DNA of 64,000 nt, taken from NCBI GenBank assembly GCA_027068915.1, contig JAMOLT010000055.1, positions 1 to 64,000 on the forward strand, in the 5' to 3' direction. Positions within the stretch are counted from its first letter, which is position 1, and each line of letters opens with the position of its first letter. Made by a program: the position numbers and the translations under genes. The notes under the pieces are model-generated. The model had not been told where the DNA came from. It saw only the letters and a program-made list of their open reading frames with translations, and did no database searches. Shown piece after piece: positions 19,600-29,447 of this stretch. The DNA comes from Sedimenticola sp. GTDB lineage: Bacteria > Pseudomonadota > Gammaproteobacteria > Chromatiales > Chromatiaceae.

Positions 19600-20346
19600 A
19601 TGGATCAACTGCTGCTCTTTTTTGTGTCGCTGATAGCAAACTTGTTCTCTGCATTTTCCGGTGGTGGCGCCGGTTTGCTGCAGCTTCCCGTGCTTATCTT
19701 TCTCGGGCTGCCGTTTGGCGTGGCGCTGGCTACGCACAAGGTCGCTTCTGTAGCGTTGGGGGTAGGAGCTACTGCCCGGCATATGCGGGAAAGCACCCTG
19801 GAGCGCCGGTTTACTTTATTCATACTGGCGACAGGGCTTCCTGGCGTCGTGATCGGGGCCAGTATTATTCTCTATATCCCCGACCGTATGGCAGAAATTG
19901 CCCTGGGCTGCCTGACGTTGGGGCTGGGGCTGTACTCGGGGAGCAGGAAGCAGCTGGGACAGGAGTATCAGCCGGATCATCGGGACAGGGCCGGAATGCT
20001 TGCCGGTGGCGCGGGATTGTTCTTTTTGGGCATACTCAATGGCTCCCTGACTTCCGGCACCGGGTTGTTTGTGACCCTGTGGCTGGTGCGCTGGTTTGGT
20101 CTGGATTATAAAAGGGCAGTTGCCTATACCCTGGTTTTGGTGGGGTTGTTTTGGAACGGTACGGGCGCTCTTACCCTGGGAATGCTCGGCAGCATTCAGT
20201 GGGACTGGCTTCCCGCGCTCCTGGCAGGTTCCCTGATTGGTGGTTACGCCGGTGCGCACCTTGCAATTCGCCAGGGGAACCGCTGGATCAAGCGGTCATT
20301 TGAGATAATCTCTGTTTTGGTTGGCATAAAACTGATTATTGGCTGA
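19600..20346 (+). CDS. TauE/SafE family sulfite exporter-like permease
   Basis: Multi-TM; FSGGGAGLLQLPVLIFLGLPFGVALATHKVASVALG. Confidence 0.85.
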   Translation: MDQLLLFFVSLIANLFSAFSGGGAGLLQLPVLIFLGLPFGVALATHKVASVALGVGATARHMRESTLERRFTLFILATGLPGVVIGASIILYIPDRMAEIALGCLTLGLGLYSGSRKQLGQEYQPDHRDRAGMLAGGAGLFFLGILNGSLTSGTGLFVTLWLVRWFGLDYKRAVAYTLVLVGLFWNGTGALTLGMLGSIQWDWLPALLAGSLIGGYAGAHLAIRQGNRWIKRSFEIISVLVGIKLIIG

Positions 20347-20409
20347 CCCTCTGATTTAAATTGGCGCTAAAATGAACAAGAATCAAATAAATTTTCCCGG
20401 AGACTATGC

Positions 20410-21573
20410 ATGAATCTGCATGAATATCAGGCCAAAGCGCTTTTCGCTGAATATGGCATTGCCGTACCGGAAGGGCAGGTAGCGACAACCAGCGAAGAAG
20501 CTGTGGCGGCTGCGCAAACGCTTGGCGGTGATCTGTGGGTGGTCAAGGCGCAGGCGCATACCGGGGGCAGGGGGAAAGCCGGTGGGGTGAGGCTGGCGAA
20601 AAGCCCGGATGAAGTTGCAGCAGCAGCCGCTGACATGCTTGGTATGCAGCTGGTTACCCGGCAGACGGGGCCGGTAGGGCTGCCGGTAGGAAAAGTACTG
20701 GTGGAAAAAGGCAGTGAGATTGCACGGGAGCTGTATCTGGGGATGTTGCTGGATCGGTCCCGCTCCCGGGTCACCTTCATGGCCTCTGCCGCGGGGGGGA
20801 TGAATATCGAAGAGGTGGCTGCGACAACACCAGAAAAGATATTGACCACCATGGTGGATCCCGCCGCCGGCCTGCAGCCTTACCAGGGGCGCTATCTGGC
20901 GTTTGGCCTGGGGCTGGAGGGTGAACAGATAAAAGCATTTGGAAGCATTCTGGCTGCATTGTATCGCCTGTATACGGAACAGGATGCGAGCCTGGTGGAG
21001 ATCAACCCCCTTGTCGTTACCGCCGGGGGCGCGCTTGTGGCCCTGGATGCCAAGCTCAACATCGATGACAGCGCCTTGTACCGGCACGCAGACATTCGGG
21101 CTTTGCGGGATCTCTCCCAGGAAGATGAACGGGAGGCGAAAGCGGCGCAGCATGATCTCAACTATATCTCCCTGGATGGGAACATCGGTTGCATGGTGAA
21201 CGGTGCCGGACTCGCCATGGCCACCATGGATCTGGTCAAGCTGGAAGGTGGTGAGCCCGCCAATTTCCTGGATGTTGGTGGTGGAGCCACGGCGGAGCGT
21301 GTTACCGAGGCTTTTAAACTGATTCTTTCTGATAACAAGGTCAAGGTGGTGCTGGTGAATATCTTCGGCGGCATCGTGCGTTGCGACCTGATCGCCCAGG
21401 GCATCATTGCCGCGGTTGGCAAGCTTGGCATGCAGGTGCCTGTGGTCGTGCGTTTGCAGGGGACCAATGCCGTGCAAGGATTGGAAATGCTGAAACAGAG
21501 TGGACTGGATTTTATTACCGCTGAAGATTTTACCGAAGCCGCGCAGAAAGCCGTAGCCGCCGCTGGAGCTTGA
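20410..21573 (+). CDS. sucC: succinyl-CoA ligase, beta subunit
   Basis: [23 protein letters not shown]-grasp; [14 protein letters not shown]. Confidence 0.97.
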   Translation: MNLHEYQAKALFAEYGIAVPEGQVATTSEEAVAAAQTLGGDLWVVKAQAHTGGRGKAGGVRLAKSPDEVAAAAADMLGMQLVTRQTGPVGLPVGKVLVEKGSEIARELYLGMLLDRSRSRVTFMASAAGGMNIEEVAATTPEKILTTMVDPAAGLQPYQGRYLAFGLGLEGEQIKAFGSILAALYRLYTEQDASLVEINPLVVTAGGALVALDAKLNIDDSALYRHADIRALRDLSQEDEREAKAAQHDLNYISLDGNIGCMVNGAGLAMATMDLVKLEGGEPANFLDVGGGATAERVTEAFKLILSDNKVKVVLVNIFGGIVRCDLIAQGIIAAVGKLGMQVPVVVRLQGTNAVQGLEMLKQSGLDFITAEDFTEAAQKAVAAAGA

Positions 21574-21585
21574 CAGGAGCCGCCG

Positions 21586-22464
21586 ATGAGTATTCTTGTA
21601 GACAGCAATACCAAAGTGCTTTGCCAGGGTTTCACCGGCAAACAGGGAACTTTTCATTCCGAACAGGCCATCGCCTACGGAACGCAGCTGGTGGGTGGGG
21701 TAACGCCTGGCAAGGGGGGGCAGGTGCATCTGGATCGCCCGGTGTTCAACACGGTGCATGAGGCGGTTCATGAGACCGGCGCAGACGCCACCATGATTTA
21801 TGTGCCCCCACCTTTTGCTGCTGACGCCATTCTGGAGGCAGCCGATGCGGGCATCAGGGTGATCGCCTGCATTACCGAAGGCATACCTGTGCTGGATATG
21901 GTCAAGGTGAAGGCTGCGCTGGTGTCTACGGGTGCCCGGCTCATCGGTCCCAATTGCCCCGGCATCATCACGCCGGGCGCCTGCAAGATCGGCATCATGC
22001 CCGGCAACATCCATCAGCCTGGACGTATCGGCATTATTTCCCGCTCAGGAACCCTGACTTACGAAGCCGTGCATCAGACCACGGTTGCCGGATTGGGGCA
22101 GAGCACCTGTGTTGGCCTGGGAGGCGATCCCGTAAATGGCACCAGTTTTGTTGATTGCCTGGCGTTGTTCGAGGAAGACAGTCAGACGGAAGGCGTGATC
22201 CTGGTGGGGGAGATAGGCGGCTCTGCCGAAGAAGAAGCTGCAGAATACATCCAGCATCATGTGAGTAAGCCCGTGGTGGCCTATATCGCCGGGGTGACTG
22301 CGCCTGCGGGCAAGCGCATGGGGCATGCCGGAGCCATCATCAGCGGTGGCAAGGGCACTGCCGAAGCTAAGTTCCAGGCGCTGGAGGCGGCGGGAGTGCA
22401 TGTGGTGCGCTCACCCGCCGCCATGGGTGTGCGCATGGCAGAGGTGCTGGGCGCTACAGGATAA
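21586..22464 (+). CDS. sucD: succinyl-CoA ligase, alpha subunit
   Basis: [47 protein letters not shown]. Confidence 0.97.
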   Translation: MSILVDSNTKVLCQGFTGKQGTFHSEQAIAYGTQLVGGVTPGKGGQVHLDRPVFNTVHEAVHETGADATMIYVPPPFAADAILEAADAGIRVIACITEGIPVLDMVKVKAALVSTGARLIGPNCPGIITPGACKIGIMPGNIHQPGRIGIISRSGTLTYEAVHQTTVAGLGQSTCVGLGGDPVNGTSFVDCLALFEEDSQTEGVILVGEIGGSAEEEAAEYIQHHVSKPVVAYIAGVTAPAGKRMGHAGAIISGGKGTAEAKFQALEAAGVHVVRSPAAMGVRMAEVLGATG

Positions 22465-23176
22465 ACCAGACTTCCTTGTCCAGCTTGCTGTTGTCTTGCA
22501 GCGGCAAGTGATTGCTGCTGGAAAAGTCGCCGGGTGACAGGCTGTTGATCAGCGTATCTTTGGGCAGCAGCCCCAGATGTACATAGGTTGCCGTTGCCAG
22601 CTCGCTGCAGTAGAAGGTTCGGGTGTTGGTGCTGATGTCCATCTTGCCTTCAATGAAATGTTCAGCCATTTGCTCCAGGGACGGGAATGCCCTGCCATCC
22701 ACGTCCCGCATGAAATTTTCCAGAGAACTCATGAAACGCTCGTCACGGTTGGCGTGAGCGCGGCGCCAGGCGAAGCGGTAATGTTGCCCGTTTTTGTATT
22801 TCCGCTTCATGCACAGCTGAAATACAGATTCCGCATCCAGCAGATGTACGCCGGAGCGCTCGCCGTGATCCAGTATGTCCGTCAGGGTGGTGATTTCATC
22901 GCTGGTCCACAGCAGGGGGCGGTCGTGGCCGGGTAAACGTATTCCCAATGCAACGTGAGAGAAAGGCGTACCGTCGATGTCCTCAATAATCTCGCTTTCC
23001 GATCCCGGGCCGTGAAAAAGAAACACATCACCGCAATGGATGGAGTTGCTGATCTTGGTAAAAGTGGTCATTACTTGATTTTTTCCGCTAGGTTTTTTGA
23101 TAGTATTCATGGTGAATAAATATATTGGTTTTGAAGTTGAATCCGTGGGCTCAGAAGGGATCAAGCGCTTGTGCAA
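22454..23176 (-). CDS. permuted NlpC/P60 (YiiX/YebB-like) cysteine peptidase family protein
   Basis: GDVFLFHG...FSHVALGIR with downstream [11 protein letters not shown]; start uncertain (MNTIKKPSG or MTTFTKIS also possible). Confidence 0.65.
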   Translation of the reverse strand: MHKRLIPSEPTDSTSKPIYLFTMNTIKKPSGKNQVMTTFTKISNSIHCGDVFLFHGPGSESEIIEDIDGTPFSHVALGIRLPGHDRPLLWTSDEITTLTDILDHGERSGVHLLDAESVFQLCMKRKYKNGQHYRFAWRRAHANRDERFMSSLENFMRDVDGRAFPSLEQMAEHFIEGKMDISTNTRTFYCSELATATYVHLGLLPKDTLINSLSPGDFSSSNHLPLQDNSKLDKEVWFIL

Positions 23177-23249
23177 AATACCCCGATGGGCCTGCGGATT
23201 CAGGTTTGAAGGCCAGTCTACCAGTTTGAACCTGGAGCGAGGAGTGTAA

Positions 23250-25460
23250 TTGAACCGTCTGTCCGGCTGGCTGCTGCTCTTTCTTTTGCTTTGGGTTCAG
23301 GCTTCAATTGCCGGCAATCACCAGCAGCTGCCGCTTTCCTATGCGGTTGCCAATGAGGCCTTTCATCCGGATCAGGCGGCTGATCTGGTTTTCAGTGCTT
23401 ATGAACCGGAAACCCGGTTGCCATTTGCAGACCACCCCTACGGGATGGTTATGCGTGTGCAACTCCCGCCTTCGCCAGAGCAATTGGCGGAATACAATCT
23501 GGTTCTTCGCCCCAAGTACCTGCTGGAAGTCACCGGCTGGTTCAAATTGGCCAATGACCCGCAATGGCATAACGAGAAACGGGGGCGCCTGCTCGCCAAC
23601 AAGCCTTCTTACTACTCTACCCAGGATATCGTCTATGAACTGAGCGGACAGCTGGATCGTTCCCAGCCCATATACCTGGTTATCAGGGACAACGGATTGT
23701 CGAAACCGCTGAATGTGACTCTGGTGAAGCGCCAGGAGTATCTGCTGGATGATGTTGCCTATTCCCGCAATACCATTGCCTTGTATGCGGTCATTTTGGT
23801 GCTGGCGCTCATCAATTTGATCTTTTATGCATTCATCCGTGAGAAGCCGTTTTTGCTATACAGCATTTACATGGTGCTGGCGTTGCATGCGTTGCTCTGG
23901 CAGGAAGGATGGATTGGCAAAATCTTCTACTTGCCGGACTCGATTGTTGTAGATCGTTCCCTGCATTTTTTCAGCATGCTGCCCATTGTGTTTTTCTACT
24001 GGTTTTATCGGGCCTATCTGGGCTTGGACAGAAAGGTTCTGGGTGGAAAAATTCTTCTGGGCTTCCAGGTTGGCTTCGTTGCGATCATTTCCCTGGCGCT
24101 GCTGGACAGTTTCTGGTCGGGTATACATGTCCGGCATCTCTGGGTGGATTTGTTCAATGGTTTTCTTGCGCTGGGCGCTGTCAGTGTTTTTATATTGACA
24201 TTGCACTACTGGATCCAGGGGCACAGGCTGGCTGGCTACCTGTTTGTCGCAAATTTCCTGCTCATTGGCGCAACCCTGATCAGAATCGCCTATGCCTTCA
24301 ATTTTGTTGCGGAAAACGCCTACTGGCAAACCCATGCTTTTGAAATCGCGCTGGCGATCGATGCCATTCTTTTGTCTCTAGCGCTGGCTGACCGCACCTT
24401 AAGCATCAAAAAAGAGCGGGATCAGGCCAAGGTGGATCTGGTGCGGGTGGATACCGCTTATCAACGCGAGCAGTTGCTGGCGACCTTTGTGCGCAAGTTG
24501 CAAATCAGGGTGGCGGATGATGGTCATTCCAATGTATCCAGAGCCATGGACAGACTCCTGTTCGACAGCATCAACCGGATATTGCCTGTGGCGGAGGTGA
24601 TGGTGCTGACCGGGCATGATGGGAACGCCCGCTATCGCTGCCTGGGAGGGAACAGGATTCTGGGAAAATTGTTTACTCAGATTCTTGAAAAACAGCTGCC
24701 GCAACTGATGAAAGATTGCCGTGGTGGGTTGATTAGCCGCAGGAGTATCCCGGAGTTTCCTGATACGCGGGAGCGTTATCAATGCTTGTTGATACCCGTG
24801 AAAAACCGGGAAGAAGCAAATTATTGCCTGTTGTTGCTCGTTCCAAAGCAACAGTATCTGGACAGGGATTTGGTTTCAGGTTTGCGTGAATTCATAGAAA
24901 AAGCGGTGCATGCGTTGATGGATGCGGAAAATGTAGAGCAAATACGTCATTCTGCGCGCCATGACAATCTGACCGGGGTGCTCAATCGTGCTTCCATGGA
25001 AAGCCATATTTCCCGGTCGCTGGTGCAATGCCACAAAGAAGGGAAAGAGCTGGCGCTGGCCTTCGTGGATATAGACTATTTCAAAAAACTGAATGACACC
25101 ATGGGGCATGGCTTTGGTGATGATTGTCTGAAGTTGCTATGCAGCTCGATGCAACAGGTGTTACCAAAAAGCGGGTTGATTGGTCGTTTTGGCGGGGATG
25201 AATTCCTGATATTGCTTCCCGGCCTGAATTACCGGCATGCGCGGCAATTTCTGGAAAAGCTGAATCCGTTATTGATTTCGGCAACAGAAAAAAAAGCGCA
25301 GGTATTGTCGGTGAGTATCGGGATTGCCGAATGCCTGTCGGGACAGAGGATGTCCATGGCGGAGCTGTTCAAACAGGCGGACATGTCCTTGTATGCTGCC
25401 AAGGCGGCGGGCAGGGCATGTATTGGGCCGAGGGTGGCAAACGCAAAGACCGGCGAATAG
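23250..25460 (+). CDS. 7TMR-DISM diguanylate cyclase (TTG start)
   Basis: Exported DISMED2-like region, seven TM segments, coiled coil, IGRFGGDEFLILLP active site. Confidence 0.92.
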   Translation: MNRLSGWLLLFLLLWVQASIAGNHQQLPLSYAVANEAFHPDQAADLVFSAYEPETRLPFADHPYGMVMRVQLPPSPEQLAEYNLVLRPKYLLEVTGWFKLANDPQWHNEKRGRLLANKPSYYSTQDIVYELSGQLDRSQPIYLVIRDNGLSKPLNVTLVKRQEYLLDDVAYSRNTIALYAVILVLALINLIFYAFIREKPFLLYSIYMVLALHALLWQEGWIGKIFYLPDSIVVDRSLHFFSMLPIVFFYWFYRAYLGLDRKVLGGKILLGFQVGFVAIISLALLDSFWSGIHVRHLWVDLFNGFLALGAVSVFILTLHYWIQGHRLAGYLFVANFLLIGATLIRIAYAFNFVAENAYWQTHAFEIALAIDAILLSLALADRTLSIKKERDQAKVDLVRVDTAYQREQLLATFVRKLQIRVADDGHSNVSRAMDRLLFDSINRILPVAEVMVLTGHDGNARYRCLGGNRILGKLFTQILEKQLPQLMKDCRGGLISRRSIPEFPDTRERYQCLLIPVKNREEANYCLLLLVPKQQYLDRDLVSGLREFIEKAVHALMDAENVEQIRHSARHDNLTGVLNRASMESHISRSLVQCHKEGKELALAFVDIDYFKKLNDTMGHGFGDDCLKLLCSSMQQVLPKSGLIGRFGGDEFLILLPGLNYRHARQFLEKLNPLLISATEKKAQVLSVSIGIAECLSGQRMSMAELFKQADMSLYAAKAAGRACIGPRVANAKTGE

Positions 25461-25497
25461 CCGGTCCTTGTCTGGAAGATCTGTGTTCAGGTTGGCC

Positions 25498-25758
25498 TTA
25501 CATGGCCTTGATATGGGCGTTCAGCCGGCTCTTGTGGCGGGCAGCCTTGTTCTTGTGGATGAGGCCCTTGCTGACAGCATTGTCGAGAGCGGGCACCGCG
25601 GCCTTGTACGCCGCGCTGGCGGTTTCCTTGTCGCCAGCTTCAATGGCGTAAACCACTTTTTTGATGCGAGTGCGCAGCATGCTGCGACGAGCCGCATTGT
25701 GTGTACGGCGTTTTTCCGCCTGACGGGCGCGCTTGCGTGCTTGCAGTGAATTGGCCAC
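25498..25758 (-). CDS. rpsT: 30S ribosomal protein S20
   Basis: [35 protein letters not shown]. Confidence 0.97.
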   Translation of the reverse strand: MANSLQARKRARQAEKRRTHNAARRSMLRTRIKKVVYAIEAGDKETASAAYKAAVPALDNAVSKGLIHKNKAARHKSRLNAHIKAM

Positions 25759-26076
25759 CTTGTACTCCTGAAAATCTTGAGTTGTTCAGTAAAAAGACGC
25801 GAGATTATGTCTCCAGATGCTTCCTGTGTCAAGGAAAATAATGCGCAAAACAGATTGTTATGCACAAGCCGCATCTGCTTGGGAAATGTATTGGCACTTA
25901 GTGTTAATGCTGGAAGTCAGGCATGATAAATGCAATGTAACTTACGGAATATAAAAGTATTTGTCTGTATTTTTCAAAATGCGATCAATGCGGCGGCTTT
26001 CCGGCTTTGGCAGTGGCTGGTGTGGCTTTTCGCATCTTTTTCACAGGGTTATCCACAGCTTGTGCAGGAAAGCCCG

Positions 26077-26409
26077 TCAGGGTTGTGAAGATATATAGGA
26101 ATCGACCGCGGTCAGCAGCTTGATCAGTGTTGCGACTGTGTCCGCAGCTTCTTCACGCCAGGCTATTTCCGCCATGGGCGCAATGGCGCAGTTCCCGGGC
26201 AGAGGGGCATTCTTGCGGATGATTTCCTGGAGTTTCGGAAGGAATACCCACTGCAGCCATTGCTTGAAAGCCATGCTGTCATGACAGAAAGGAGCGGTGC
26301 TTTCCAGGGCATCTGCTGGAGGTGCAGTATCTGACCACCATCCCTGTAGGCGCAGCTCCTTTTCCAGGCGTTGTAAATACAGGGAAAGTTCCTGATAATC
26401 GCTATTCAT
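26077..26409 (-). CDS. YqcC family protein
   Basis: LYLQRLEKELRLQGWWSDTAP and DSMAFKQWLQWVFLPKLQEII. Confidence 0.85.
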   Translation of the reverse strand: MNSDYQELSLYLQRLEKELRLQGWWSDTAPPADALESTAPFCHDSMAFKQWLQWVFLPKLQEIIRKNAPLPGNCAIAPMAEIAWREEAADTVATLIKLLTAVDSYISSQP

Positions 26410-26444
26410 GTGCTACTCATTCCAATTGTTCTGCAGGCCCGATT

Positions 26445-26924
26445 ATGGCAGATATTGAAACACCCCCGGTATTCCAGGCGGCCTGCAAGGTGCCGTTTGG
26501 CTGGGTCGCCGTCGCCACGCGAGACGGGGCTGTCTGTGAAGTTGATATTTTTCAGCAGAAAAAACCCGGAACTACAGCAGCCGCTGATCCCTTGGCCGAA
26601 GAAGTCTGTGCGGCATTGCAGCGTTGGTTCGCCGGAGGCGTATGGCCAGCTGATATTCCTGTCGCGCCCGAAGGAACCGTGTTCCAGAAGAAGGTCTGGT
26701 GTGCCCTGCAGCAAATCCCTGTTGGAGAAACCCTTACTTACGGCGAGTTGGCAAGAAAGCTGGGTAGTGGCCCCAGAGCTGTTGGCGGTGCTTGCCGCCG
26801 CAATCCGGTGCCGTTGCTTATTCCCTGTCATCGTGTGGTTGCAGCCAATGGAGACGGGGGCTTCGCCGGTCACACGGGTGGCCGCAGGATGGAGATAAAA
26901 CGCTGGCTCCTTCGTCATGAATGA
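26445..26924 (+). CDS. ogt: methylated-DNA--protein-cysteine methyltransferase
   Basis: LIPCHRVVAANGDGG active site; start chosen internal to the 200-aa ORF. Confidence 0.9.
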   Translation: MADIETPPVFQAACKVPFGWVAVATRDGAVCEVDIFQQKKPGTTAAADPLAEEVCAALQRWFAGGVWPADIPVAPEGTVFQKKVWCALQQIPVGETLTYGELARKLGSGPRAVGGACRRNPVPLLIPCHRVVAANGDGGFAGHTGGRRMEIKRWLLRHE

Positions 26925-27810
26925 TGCGCAAGGCATGCAGTTGTTTGCGGATATGCTGTGGCTGGAAAGAGGATTGTCAAAAAATACCCTGGACTCTTAT
27001 CAATCTGATCTTCAGCATGTGGAAAAATGGCTGGCTGCAGAGCAGCGTTCAGGATTGATTGCCGCCAGGAGGGAACAGCTGCTGACCTATTTTTCTGATT
27101 TGTCCTTGCGTGGGCACAGTGCCCGCACCAGTGCCCGGCGCCTGTCTGCCTTGCGCCAGTTTTTTCAATATGCCTTGCGGGAGAACTGGATTGCAGAGGA
27201 CCCTACCCTGGATATCCAGGCGCCGCGTCTTGGCCGCTCACTGCCCAAAGCCCTGACGGAAGCAGAGGTGGAGGCGCTGCTGGAAGCCCCCGATCCGGAA
27301 ACAGCGGAAGGTTTTCGTGACCGGAGCATGCTGGAATTATTGTATGCCACAGGGCTGCGTGTGACGGAACTGGTCAGGATTAGGCCAGACCAGATCAGCT
27401 TCAGCCAGGGGCTGGTGAGGATAACCGGGAAGGGAGGAAAGGAACGACTGGTACCCATGGGGGATGAGGCGCAACAGTGGATTCAGCTTTTTTTGCGGGA
27501 TGCTAGAAAGGAACTGCTTGGAGACCGTCTCTGTGATGCCCTGTTTCCCACCCGGCGGGGCAGTGGCATGACGCGCCAGGCATTTTGGTACAGGATCAAA
27601 AAGCATGCTGCCACCGCAGGCATCGACAAGCATCTGTCACCACATACCCTGCGTCATGCGTTTGCCACACACCTGGTCAATCATGGGGCGGATTTGCGTG
27701 TGGTGCAGCTGCTGCTGGGGCATAGCGATCTGTCCACGACGCAAATCTATACCCATGTAGCCCGTGAGAGACTTAAGCGAATGCATGCCATGCATCACCC
27801 CAGAGGGTGA
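26917..27810 (+). CDS. xerD: site-specific tyrosine recombinase XerD
   Basis: ATGLRVTELVRI, HTLRHAFATHLVNHGADLRVVQLLLGHSDLSTTQIYTHV. Confidence 0.97.
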   Translation: MNDAQGMQLFADMLWLERGLSKNTLDSYQSDLQHVEKWLAAEQRSGLIAARREQLLTYFSDLSLRGHSARTSARRLSALRQFFQYALRENWIAEDPTLDIQAPRLGRSLPKALTEAEVEALLEAPDPETAEGFRDRSMLELLYATGLRVTELVRIRPDQISFSQGLVRITGKGGKERLVPMGDEAQQWIQLFLRDARKELLGDRLCDALFPTRRGSGMTRQAFWYRIKKHAATAGIDKHLSPHTLRHAFATHLVNHGADLRVVQLLLGHSDLSTTQIYTHVARERLKRMHAMHHPRG

Positions 27811-27892
27811 TCTGGTGCAGGTAATCTTGGGAACTTCCGGTTACAATGCAGCTCAAATAGTGCTCCATTACCAGCGGATATCTTTAAGCGTT

Positions 27893-28651
27893 ATGCATTT
27901 TTCCTCATTTTCTGTTCGTATACTGTTTTTGACCGTTTCCTTGTGCCTGGCCTTCCCGGTTGTGGCTACGGCTGCCCCTGCGGCTGATCCAGCCATAGAA
28001 AAAATCCGCACGGAGCTGTCCCGAAGGCTGGATGGCATTACCCCAGATCGTATTGAAACCTCTCCCGTTCCCGGCTTGTATGAAGTGCTGATTGGTGCGC
28101 GCTTGTACTATGTATCTGCGGATGGCCGTTATTTTATCCAGGGGCAGATGACAGATATTGAAACCGGTAAAAACCTTACCGAGGCCAAAGTGGCTACAGT
28201 GCGCAAGAAACTACTCGATGAGGTGGGCGAAGACAACATGATCGTTTACGGCAAGGGGGACGAGAAACATACCGTCGATATATTCACCGATATTGACTGT
28301 GGCTACTGCCGGAAACTGCACGCCCAAATGGATGAATACAATGCCGAGGGTATTCGTGTGCGCTATCTGTTCTATCCGCGGGCTGGAGTCAACAGTGATT
28401 CCGGGCGCAAGGCGGTTTCCGTCTGGTGTGCTGACGACCGAAAAAAGGCCATGGACGAAGCCAAGCAGGGTAAATCCATGGTGTCGAAAAACTGCGCCAA
28501 CCCGGTGGCGGATCAATTGGCACTGGGCGGGGTTGTCGGTGTGACCGGAACACCCGCGTTGGTGCTGGAGAGCGGAGAACTGGTCCCCGGCTACATACCG
28601 CCTGCCCGTCTCAGGCAACTGCTGGATTCCAAAAAGACAGGGAACAAGTAA
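27893..28651 (+). CDS. dsbC: thiol:disulfide interchange protein DsbC
   Basis: Signal peptide, FTDIDCGYCRKLH active site; start internal to ORF. Confidence 0.95.
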   Translation: MHFSSFSVRILFLTVSLCLAFPVVATAAPAADPAIEKIRTELSRRLDGITPDRIETSPVPGLYEVLIGARLYYVSADGRYFIQGQMTDIETGKNLTEAKVATVRKKLLDEVGEDNMIVYGKGDEKHTVDIFTDIDCGYCRKLHAQMDEYNAEGIRVRYLFYPRAGVNSDSGRKAVSVWCADDRKKAMDEAKQGKSMVSKNCANPVADQLALGGVVGVTGTPALVLESGELVPGYIPPARLRQLLDSKKTGNK

Positions 28652-28660
28652 CGGAGCTTC

Positions 28661-29428
28661 ATGAGCGCAATTCCACTGCACGTAGCATGCGCCTCTGATG
28701 TGGGGCTGGTGCGGACAACCAACGAAGATTATCTGTTTGTCATGGCAGAGCAGGGAATTGTCGCTTTGGCGGATGGCATGGGTGGCCATCTGGCTGGTGA
28801 AGTGGCTGCCGAAGTGGCGGTTGAAGTGGCGATTGAGGAGCTGCGCCATGCCCAGCGCTTTGGCAATATGGATACCATGCAGTGTTTGATGCATATTGGT
28901 GAGGCGGTAGAGCGGGCAAACCAGTCTGTTTATACCCTGGCGAAAAGCAAATCCGAACTTACGGGCATGGGCACTACCCTGGTGCTGGCACTGTTTCACC
29001 ACAACCACATCTTTTATGCCCATGTGGGTGATTCCCGTATTTATCTGCTCAGAAGCAATCGCCTGATGCAACTGACCAGGGATCATTCCCTGATACAGGA
29101 AGTGCTGGATCATGGAATTTTTCCCAACCGGGGAGAAGCCAGAGAGGCAGGTGTCGGGGAGAACGTGCTTACCCGCAGTCTGGGATTTACCCTGGAAATC
29201 AACGTGGATGTAAACGAGGCAACGGTCTGCAAGGATGACCTGTTTCTTTTTTGCAGCGATGGCTTGACCGGGCCGCTCAAGGAGACACACATCCAGCAGC
29301 TGATGAGCCGGGAAGAGCTGTCCCTGGAGAGCCGCGCCAAAGTGTTGGTTCAGGCCGCCATGGATGCTGGTGGCAGGGACAATATCTCGGTGGTGCTGGC
29401 TCGCCCCATGCTGGGAGCGGCGGATTAG
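28661..29428 (+). CDS. PP2C-family serine/threonine phosphatase
   Basis: ALADGMGGHLAGEVAAEVAVE, HVGDSRIYLL, GGRDNISVVL. Confidence 0.93.
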   Translation: MSAIPLHVACASDVGLVRTTNEDYLFVMAEQGIVALADGMGGHLAGEVAAEVAVEVAIEELRHAQRFGNMDTMQCLMHIGEAVERANQSVYTLAKSKSELTGMGTTLVLALFHHNHIFYAHVGDSRIYLLRSNRLMQLTRDHSLIQEVLDHGIFPNRGEAREAGVGENVLTRSLGFTLEINVDVNEATVCKDDLFLFCSDGLTGPLKETHIQQLMSREELSLESRAKVLVQAAMDAGGRDNISVVLARPMLGAAD

Positions 29429-29443
29429 CAGAATGTTGAAAAA
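29425..29443. repeat. solo left end of the five-hairpin element
   Basis: TTAGCAGAATGTTGAAAAA compared with TTAACAGGATGTTGAAAAA of the full copy at 62474; overlaps PP2C stop codon. Confidence 0.45.
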
Positions 29444-29447
29444 ACAC

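Noticed and set aside
20404-22014. 536-aa minus-strand ORF
   Set aside because: Antisense to sucC/sucD, which have unmistakable motifs
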